Positions 6,237 through 10,452 of a DNA stretch of 10,452 nt are shown one piece after another. Origin of the DNA: an uncultured Clostridia bacterium (GTDB taxonomy: Bacteria; Bacillota; Clostridia; Oscillospirales; Acutalibacteraceae); the NCBI GenBank assembly GCA_947624755.1, contig CANQLQ010000042.1, positions 1 to 10,452 of the forward strand, in the 5' to 3' direction. A model generated the notes under the pieces. The model was not told the DNA's origin. It ran no database searches and saw only the letters and a program-made list of their open reading frames with translations. The position numbers and the translations under genes were made by a program. Within the stretch, counting starts at the first letter, position 1, and every line of letters begins with the position of its first letter.

Positions 6237-6270
6237 TTAAGGATTCTCTGATTAAATCACGCTTCCTTAA
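6237..6270. mobile_element. Miniature inverted-repeat element 3 (26 bp plus TTAA duplication)
   Basis: The core 6241-6266 reads from its left end GGATTCTCTGATTAAATC, matching the 2210 element at 16 of 18 positions. It ends in GCTTCC, the inverse of the family's GGAAGC, so the two ends have collapsed onto each other around TGATTAAATCA. TTAA lies on both sides (6237-6240, 6267-6270). The paralogous leader has a single TTAA at 9147-9150 and then aligns without gaps for 30 bases (6271-6300 against 9151-9180), making it an empty site. The element sits in the 5' untranslated leader between promoter and ribosome site. Confidence 0.75.
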
Positions 6271-6305
6271 ATTTTTTTATCTGATTAACACAAAAAAATA
6301 TACAG

Positions 6306-6401
6306 AAAGGAGTGCAAAATTTTTAATGAAATAATTGTACTTGTCTTTAGTACAACTTTTTTTGTCGTTTAAAGCGACAGATTAATTATTTTAAAAAGGA
6401 G
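6306..6401 (+). promoter_or_regulatory. Conserved leader, copy A: extra SD, two-codon ORF, two hairpins
   Basis: In order: AAAGGAG (6306-6312); ATG AAA TAA (6326-6334), a two-codon frame; stem TTGTACT (6335-6341)/AGTACAA (6349-6355) followed by seven T (6357-6363), shaped like a weak terminator; stem TGTCG (6363-6367)/CGACA (6375-6379); and the real ribosome site AAAAAGGAG (6393-6401). From 6321 to 6401 this differs from the copy at 9213-9292 by only one substitution and one T, while the DNA upstream is clearly more diverged. This suggests selection on the RNA, for example attenuation or translational control. It does not match a riboswitch class I recognise. Confidence 0.5.
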
Positions 6402-6411
6402 TGCATTTTTT

Positions 6412-8763
6412 ATGAAAATTTCAAAGAAGATTTTATCGGTTGTTTTGTCCCTTCTTATGATTTTATCATCAGCGATTTATTCCTCCGCTGCAGTTGATGC
6501 TGCTGATTTTGCCGGAGGAAATGGCTCGGCAGAAGAACCGTATTTGATCGAAACTGCTGCACAGCTTGCAAACTTGGGTAAGTATCTCGGCAATAATAAC
6601 AAATGGCATTACAAGCTTACTAAGGATATCGATCTTAGTGAAGTTGCTTGGACACCCATCGGTTCCGGAGTAGGTACGGCAGCATTTCAGGGAACATTGG
6701 ACGGCGACGGACATACGATTCGTAACCTTACCGTTACAAGCGGCAGCTTGGCAGGATTGTTCGGTTATATGGTCGGCGCGACTGTTAAAAACATTATATT
6801 TGAATCAGCCACTGTAGAGACAAAAACAAGCAGCTCATATGCAGGCGTGCTTGCTGCAAGGGCGACCGGTTCAACGGTAAACAGAATAACCGTTAAAGAT
6901 TCCACTGTTTCAGCTGTTATGTATGCCGGCGGTATTATCGGCGAAGCATCAGGCTCTAACCCCAACCTTGAATATAAAATTGTATCCTGCGGAATAACAG
7001 GAACTTCTACTGTTACCAATACAGGCAATGGCGGAACATACGCAGCAGGCGGCATTTTGGGCGGCAATACTTCCGATGCTTTAGGTCAGGTAGGTACAAT
7101 TGAGGGTTGTTTCAACGATGCTGTTTCCGTCACAACATCTGCAAGTAACGCAGGCGGTATCGTCGGTTATATCAAAAATAAAACAACTAATATTATAAAC
7201 TGCTATAATACTGCGGCTGTTTCCGCAAAAGATAAAGTCGCAGGATCTAGTACCGGCGTCGGCGGAATTTTGGGATATAATCACGGAGCTGAAAATGAAG
7301 TATACAATTCATACAATACCGGTAACGTAAGCGGTGCAACAAGATCAGATAAAACCAACTATTCTTACTCCGGCGGTATTGTAGGTTATGGCCTTGGCTC
7401 AGACTCGCTGCATTGCTTTAACCTCGGCGAAGTTACAGGACCTAAAAATAATCCTCTGCGCGGATACAACAGCGGTACTCTCGCTCAAAGCTATTATGAA
7501 GAAGGATGCTCAACGGGCACAACAGATAAAAACTACAGTACTTCACTCAGTGAAGAAGACATCATGAAAAAAATGAATGATGTTATGCCGAATGCATCTG
7601 AAAACGATGGTTTTTGGACGGCAGATCCGGAGGGCGGTTTCCCGCACCTGAACGATGTGTTGCTTCCCGAAACTCCCGACACTCATGAGCATACAGATGA
7701 AAACCCCAAAGACCACTACTGTGATGTTTGCGGTGAAAAGATGAGCGATCACGTAGATACAGACAAGAACCACGAATGTGACATTTGCGGCGAACCTATG
7801 GGTGAACACGCAGATAACGACAAGGATCACTACTGTGATTATTGCCATGAAAAGATGACCGACCACGTAGATACAGACAAAGACCACAAATGTGATATTT
7901 GCGGCGCAGAAATGGGCGAACACGCAGATAAAGACGGAGATCACAACTGTGATTACTGCGGCGAAAAAGTAAGCGATCACGTAGACGAAGACAAAGACCA
8001 CAAATGTGACGTTTGCGGCGCAGAAATGGGCGACCATGAAGATAAAGACGGAGATCACAACTGTGATTACTGCGGCGAAAAAGTAAGCGACCACGAAGAC
8101 AAAGACGGCGACGGCAAATGCGACGTTTGCGGCGAAGACATGGGAACAAAACCGACAGATCCGTCAGATCCTTCAGACCCGTCAGATCCTTCAGATCCGT
8201 CAGATCCTTCAGACCCGTCAGATCCGTCAGATCCATCTGATCCGTCAGACCCATCTGATCCGTCAGACCCATCAGATCCTTCAGACCCGTCAGACCCATC
8301 AGATCCTGTAAATCCATCAGATCCTTCTGACCCGTCAGACCCGTCAGATCCGTCAGATCCGTCAGATCCTGTAAATCCATCAGATCCTTCTGACCCGTCA
8401 GACCCATCAGATCCTTCAGATCCGTCAGATCCTTCAGATCCGTCAGATCCTTCAGATCCGTCAGATCCGTCAGACCCGTCAGACCCGTCAGATCCGTCAG
8501 ATCCATCAGATCCTTCAGACCCATCAGATCCTGTAGAACCTTCAATCCCGAGCCACGAACACGTTGATAAAGACGGCGACGGTTACTGCGACGAATGCGG
8601 CAACAAAATGCCTATAAAAGATGAGAACTGCGATTGTATTTGTCACAGAACAGGAAAAATCTGGAAGATATTCTTCAAGATTTATGTTGTATTCTGGAAA
8701 CTCTTCGGAATTAACCCTGTTTGCAAATGCGGTAAACTTCACTGGGTTGGCAGATTTTTTTAA
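6412..8763 (+). CDS. Secreted GLUG-motif protein with CxxC repeats, Ser-Asp-Pro linker and Cys-rich tail
   Basis: A 783-residue protein. Residues 1-30 are a Sec signal peptide (Lys-rich start, hydrophobic 7-22, cleavage near Ala 27-30). Residues 31-125 resemble the GNGSAEEPYLI...KLTKDIDL...FQGTLDGDGHTI lead-in of bacterial GLUG/M26-type proteins. GLUG-like AGGI(I/V/L)G motifs recur at 114, 144, 172, 212, 247, 283 and 320, implying a beta-helix. Residues 427-580 hold eight CxxC repeats (Cys 437, 456, 475, 494, 513, 532, 551, 570; exact 19-residue spacing). Residues 581-713 are an SDP linker. The tail has CDEC (726-729), Cys 740/742/744, an aromatic-basic stretch (749-766) and CKC (771-773). 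No LPxTG or ordinary membrane anchor is visible. AAAAAGGAG lies 10 nt before the ATG. It is likely extracellular or wall-associated; adhesion and metal binding are inferences. It is a paralogue of the next gene through its leader and repeats. Confidence 0.9.
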   Translation: MKISKKILSVVLSLLMILSSAIYSSAAVDAADFAGGNGSAEEPYLIETAAQLANLGKYLGNNNKWHYKLTKDIDLSEVAWTPIGSGVGTAAFQGTLDGDGHTIRNLTVTSGSLAGLFGYMVGATVKNIIFESATVETKTSSSYAGVLAARATGSTVNRITVKDSTVSAVMYAGGIIGEASGSNPNLEYKIVSCGITGTSTVTNTGNGGTYAAGGILGGNTSDALGQVGTIEGCFNDAVSVTTSASNAGGIVGYIKNKTTNIINCYNTAAVSAKDKVAGSSTGVGGILGYNHGAENEVYNSYNTGNVSGATRSDKTNYSYSGGIVGYGLGSDSLHCFNLGEVTGPKNNPLRGYNSGTLAQSYYEEGCSTGTTDKNYSTSLSEEDIMKKMNDVMPNASENDGFWTADPEGGFPHLNDVLLPETPDTHEHTDENPKDHYCDVCGEKMSDHVDTDKNHECDICGEPMGEHADNDKDHYCDYCHEKMTDHVDTDKDHKCDICGAEMGEHADKDGDHNCDYCGEKVSDHVDEDKDHKCDVCGAEMGDHEDKDGDHNCDYCGEKVSDHEDKDGDGKCDVCGEDMGTKPTDPSDPSDPSDPSDPSDPSDPSDPSDPSDPSDPSDPSDPSDPSDPSDPSDPVNPSDPSDPSDPSDPSDPSDPVNPSDPSDPSDPSDPSDPSDPSDPSDPSDPSDPSDPSDPSDPSDPSDPSDPSDPVEPSIPSHEHVDKDGDGYCDECGNKMPIKDENCDCICHRTGKIWKIFFKIYVVFWKLFGINPVCKCGKLHWVGRFF
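7690..8151 (+). repeat. Eight 19-residue (57-nt) CxxC repeats in the GLUG protein
   Basis: Units follow the pattern H-x-D-x-D-K-D-H-x-C-D-x-C-G-E-x-M-x-D. Each offers two Cys, most offer two His, and each has an acidic DxDxD-like stretch; the last unit is DKDGDGKCD, close to a calcium-loop signature. A higher-order period of two units (114 nt) is visible: units 4-5 and 6-7 are nearly the same at DNA level, alternating CD(I/V)CGAEMG with CDYCGEKVSD. The first unit is one residue longer. Confidence 0.85.
8152..8550 (+). repeat. Ser-Asp-Pro tripeptide repeat (9-nt units), about 133 residues
   Basis: Encodes a nearly pure Ser-Asp-Pro run with synonymous variation (TCAGATCCG, TCAGACCCG, TCAGATCCT, TCTGATCCG). 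Two Pro-Val-Asn-Pro interruptions begin 63 nt apart (GTAAAT at 8308 and 8371) and a Pro-Val-Glu-Pro ends it. The 63-nt copy shows duplication in blocks of seven tripeptides. It should be an extended, acidic linker holding the metal-ligand repeats and GLUG domain away from the tail. Length is likely variable between strains by slippage. Confidence 0.9.
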
Positions 8764-8794
8764 GTTCTTATATAATTTGAACCTATAAGATATT

Positions 8795-8824
8795 AAGCGG
8801 TGCAGAGATCGATCTGCACCGCTT
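8795..8824. terminator. Perfect 12-bp hairpin after the GLUG protein gene
   Basis: AAGCGGTGCAGA (8795-8806) pairs fully with TCTGCACCGCTT (8813-8824) around a 6-base loop, 31 bases after the stop codon. Flanks are AT-rich but there is no clean T-run (ACTTAATTATATT follows), so it may be a bidirectional or 3'-stabilising hairpin rather than a classic terminator. A decayed homologue is at 5888-5921. Confidence 0.6.
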
Positions 8825-9091
8825 ACTTAATTATATTGCGAAAAATATAATAAATTTTTGACTAATAATTCTTTAATACAGCCTTTGTTTTAAAATTATG
8901 CTTGTGTGTATAAAAAAGTAAAAATAATCGAATAAATGTAAAATATACCAATTAACTTTTTGCTTATAAATATGCACATAAGATTAATAAAATTGCTAAA
9001 AAAACATGAAAAAATCGCTTATTTTCTAATTAAGTTAAATTTTGCATATAAAATATATAACAAAAAAGAAAATATTTGTTAAATATAAATA

Positions 9092-9119
9092 TAGACAAAA
9101 TAGAAAAAAAGTGTATAAT
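9092..9119 (+). promoter_or_regulatory. Promoter of the second repeat protein gene
   Basis: TAGACA (9092-9097), 16-bp spacer, TATAAT (9114-9119). The -35 matches TTGACA at five of six bases, closer to consensus than the paralogous promoter at 6181. The leader would begin near 9126. Confidence 0.65.
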
Positions 9120-9190
9120 ATTTAAAGCTGTGTTATCTAAAAAGAATTAAACCTTCTTATTGGATCAGCGCAAAAAAATAAAAATATACA

Positions 9191-9292
9191 GAAAGGAGGG
9201 CAAAATTTAACTTTTTAATGAAATAATTGTACTTGTCTTTAGTACAGCTTTTTTGTCGTTTAAAGCGACAGATTAATTATTTTAAAAAGGAG
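9191..9292 (+). promoter_or_regulatory. Conserved leader, copy B
   Basis: Same order as copy A: GAAAGGAGGG (9191-9200); ATG AAA TAA (9218-9226); stem TGTACT (9228-9233)/AGTACA (9241-9246) followed by GC and six T (9249-9254); stem GTCG/CGAC (9255-9258, 9266-9269); and AAAAAGGAG (9284-9292), 12 nt before ATG 9305. The spacing between the first SD and the two-codon frame is several bases longer than in copy A, which argues against strict translation of the mini-ORF. Confidence 0.5.
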
Positions 9293-9304
9293 CGCATATT
9301 TTTT

Positions 9305-10452
9305 ATGAAAAACGCAAAGAAAGTTTTATCGATTGTCTTGGCAGTAATCATGGTTATGTCAACATTTGCCATGAGTTTCAGTGCTTCGGCTGCAACCGTA
9401 ACCGGAGAATATATTACAGACGAAACTACAAAAAATGTTGGCGAAACCGGAACTTGGTACAGACTTCCCACATTGACCTTCACATGCCCCAGATGCAATA
9501 ATGTTGCTTCTGAGTATATTCCTGAATGGTATAATGCTGACAGCGTAGAAGTATCAGAAGAAGGTATTATTGATAATATCAGATATTCTATTGGCAGATG
9601 GCCGAGCTATGACTTCTACAATGGTCTTGAATGTTTCCTGCTTGAGTATGATGCCATAAGCGCAGGTACAGTGACTCTTACAGTTCATTTGAGATATCGC
9701 TTCTATGCAGATGCTGAGGTGGGATACTGTGGTACTTGTGGTCAATATCTTTCAACTCCGGCAGACTATAACGACCATGTTGACACGGCTGTTTTAACAA
9801 TCAATGTTGTAAATCCGGTACATGACCACGTAGATGCAGACAACGATCACAACTGTGACATTTGCGGCGAAAAAGTAAGCGAACACGTAGACGCAAATAA
9901 CGACCACAAATGTGATGTTTGCGGTGAAAAAGTAAGCGAACACGAAGATTCAAACAACGACCACATATGTGACGTATGCGGCGAAAAGATGAGCGAACAC
10001 GTAGACGCAAATAACGACCACAAATGTGATGTTTGCGGTGAAAAAGTAAGCGAACACGAAGACGCAAATAACGACCACAAATGTGACGTATGCGGCGAAA
10101 AAGTAAGCGAACACGAAGACGCAAATAACGACCACAAATGTGACGTATGCGGCGAAAAGATGAGCGACCACGTAGACGCAAATAACGACCACAAATGTGA
10201 CGTATGCGGCGAAAAGATGAGCGACCATGTAGACGCAAATAACGACCACAAATGTGATGTTTGCGGTGAAAAGATGAGCGACCATGTAGACGCAAATAAC
10301 GACCACAAATGTGACGTATGCGGCGAAAAGATGAGCGAACACGAAGACGCAAATAACGACCACAAATGCGATGTTTGCGGCGAAAAAGTAAGCGAACACG
10401 AAGACGCAAATAACGACCACAAATGTGACGTATGCGGCGAAAAGATGAGCGA
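9305..10452 (+). CDS. Secreted CxxC-repeat protein, 3'-truncated by window edge
   Basis: The frame is open from ATG 9305 to the window end (382 complete codons plus two bases), so it is incomplete at the C-terminus. Residues 1-30 form a Sec signal peptide (MKNAKKVLSIVLAV..., likely cleavage after ASA or SAA at 28-30). Residues 31-172 are a domain I do not recognise, probably beta-rich, with two CxxC pairs (C61/C64 in CPRC and C142/C145 in CGTC) that could together bind one zinc. From residue 175 come tandem 19-residue repeats, with the CxxC Cys at 184, 203, 222 and so on to 374: at least 11 units, still continuing. There is no GLUG domain. Signal peptide, leader and repeat DNA all resemble the preceding gene, so this is a tandem paralogue with a swapped N-terminal domain. 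By analogy a spacer and Cys-rich tail may follow beyond the window. Probably exported to the cell surface; metal or calcium binding is inferred. Confidence 0.9.
   Translation, partial: MKNAKKVLSIVLAVIMVMSTFAMSFSASAATVTGEYITDETTKNVGETGTWYRLPTLTFTCPRCNNVASEYIPEWYNADSVEVSEEGIIDNIRYSIGRWPSYDFYNGLECFLLEYDAISAGTVTLTVHLRYRFYADAEVGYCGTCGQYLSTPADYNDHVDTAVLTINVVNPVHDHVDADNDHNCDICGEKVSEHVDANNDHKCDVCGEKVSEHEDSNNDHICDVCGEKMSEHVDANNDHKCDVCGEKVSEHEDANNDHKCDVCGEKVSEHEDANNDHKCDVCGEKMSDHVDANNDHKCDVCGEKMSDHVDANNDHKCDVCGEKMSDHVDANNDHKCDVCGEKMSEHEDANNDHKCDVCGEKVSEHEDANNDHKCDVCGEKMS
9827..10452 (+). repeat. At least eleven near-identical 57-nt CxxC repeats
   Basis: Typical unit: H-V-D-A-N-N-D-H-K-C-D-V-C-G-E-K-M-S-E. 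Variation is mostly limited to Met/Val, Glu/Asp and Val/Glu at three positions. Two of 11 units depart further (the first with DADNDHN, the third with DSNNDHI). The DNA copies are far more alike than in the preceding gene, implying recent expansion or ongoing homogenisation. Copies of TGTGATGTTTGCGGTGAAAA are shared with the preceding gene. Confidence 0.9.

Larger units (their letters stand above)
5886..6411 (+). repeat. Duplicated upstream region, copy A (before the GLUG protein gene)
   Basis: This stretch is colinear with 8792-9304. Shared blocks include a hairpin relic containing GCGGTGCAGA, TATTGCGAAAAATATAATAA, TTTTTGACTAATAA, GCTTATAAATATGCAC, ATTAATAAAATTGCTAAAAA, a TATAAT promoter and the whole leader. 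At its left edge GTAAGCGGTGCAGA (5888-5901) pairs imperfectly with TCTACATCTCTTAC (5908-5921). This is a decayed version of the perfect hairpin at 8795-8824. The duplicated unit therefore seems to have been hairpin, AT-rich spacer, promoter, leader and gene. Apart from the promoter, leader and a miniature element, I see nothing else here. The 5785-5885 stretch just before it is AT-rich without recognisable features. Confidence 0.8.
8792..9304 (+). repeat. Duplicated upstream region, copy B (before the second repeat protein)
   Basis: This is the paralogue of 5886-6411 and fills the 541-base gap between the two surface-protein genes. It has no open frame of note. It begins with the perfect hairpin at 8795-8824, keeps the TAGACA/TATAAT promoter and the conserved leader, and lacks the 26-bp insertion found in copy A. 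Confidence 0.8.

Noticed and set aside
6211..6411. A known riboswitch in the surface-protein leaders
   Set aside because: I could not match the conserved core of any class I know (for example the cyclic-di-GMP or SAM types); the stems are short and AT-rich.
7796..8545. Long antisense frames across the CxxC and SDP repeats
   Set aside because: They are side effects of 57-nt and 9-nt repeats whose complement lacks stops; the products are Leu-Thr-Asp or Arg-rich low-complexity strings with no ribosome site.
9801..10422. Several overlapping antisense frames over the second repeat array
   Set aside because: All three reverse frames stay open only because the unit is a multiple of three and lacks stops on the complement; the + frame has signal peptide, leader and ribosome site.
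9827..10452. Regular 57-nt repeats considered as a CRISPR array
   Set aside because: Repeats are contiguous with no unique spacers and keep a single protein frame.

Overview
The window looks like chromosomal DNA of a low-to-moderate GC Gram-positive anaerobe, probably a gut clostridium of the Ruminococcaceae/Oscillospiraceae type. This is inferred from the strong AGGAGG-type ribosome binding sites, the dense Fe-S enzymes, the class I two-subunit fumarase, and Sec-secreted GLUG and Cys-rich repeat proteins. The species cannot be named from sequence alone. Every gene I accept lies on the + strand.

Positions 1-5249 hold a C4-dicarboxylate cluster. In order it has a 5'-truncated dicluster 4Fe-4S protein, a fumarate reductase/succinate dehydrogenase-type flavoprotein, a short aspartate:alanine exchanger (AAE)-family membrane carrier, and the alpha and beta subunits of a class I fumarase. 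Together they could interconvert malate, fumarate and succinate and move dicarboxylates across the membrane. No membrane anchor for the reductase is seen in the window, so a soluble electron-transfer pair is the simplest reading. The gaps on either side of the carrier are filled by inverted repeats and miniature transposon-like elements.

Positions 5250-6411 are about 1.16 kb without a credible gene. They hold a terminator candidate, two 100-bp tandem repeats able to fold end to end, a second terminator-like hairpin, a consensus promoter with no gene behind it (possible small RNA), and an AT-rich block that is repeated almost colinearly at 8792-9304.

Positions 6412-10452 hold two tandem paralogous secreted proteins, the second running off the window. 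Their upstream regions are duplicates, with matching promoters and a nearly invariant leader. Both proteins carry tandem 19-residue repeats with a CxxC pair, usually two His and an acidic DxDxD-like stretch (8 units in the first, at least 11 in the second). The first also has a GLUG beta-helix-like domain, a long Ser-Asp-Pro linker and an unusual Cys-rich tail.

The main unusual signals are: three miniature elements sharing an 18-bp terminal repeat and YTAA target duplications, one of them checked against an empty site in the paralogous leader; the conserved leader RNA; the metal-ligand-rich 19-residue repeats; the 100-bp structured repeats; and the orphan promoter.
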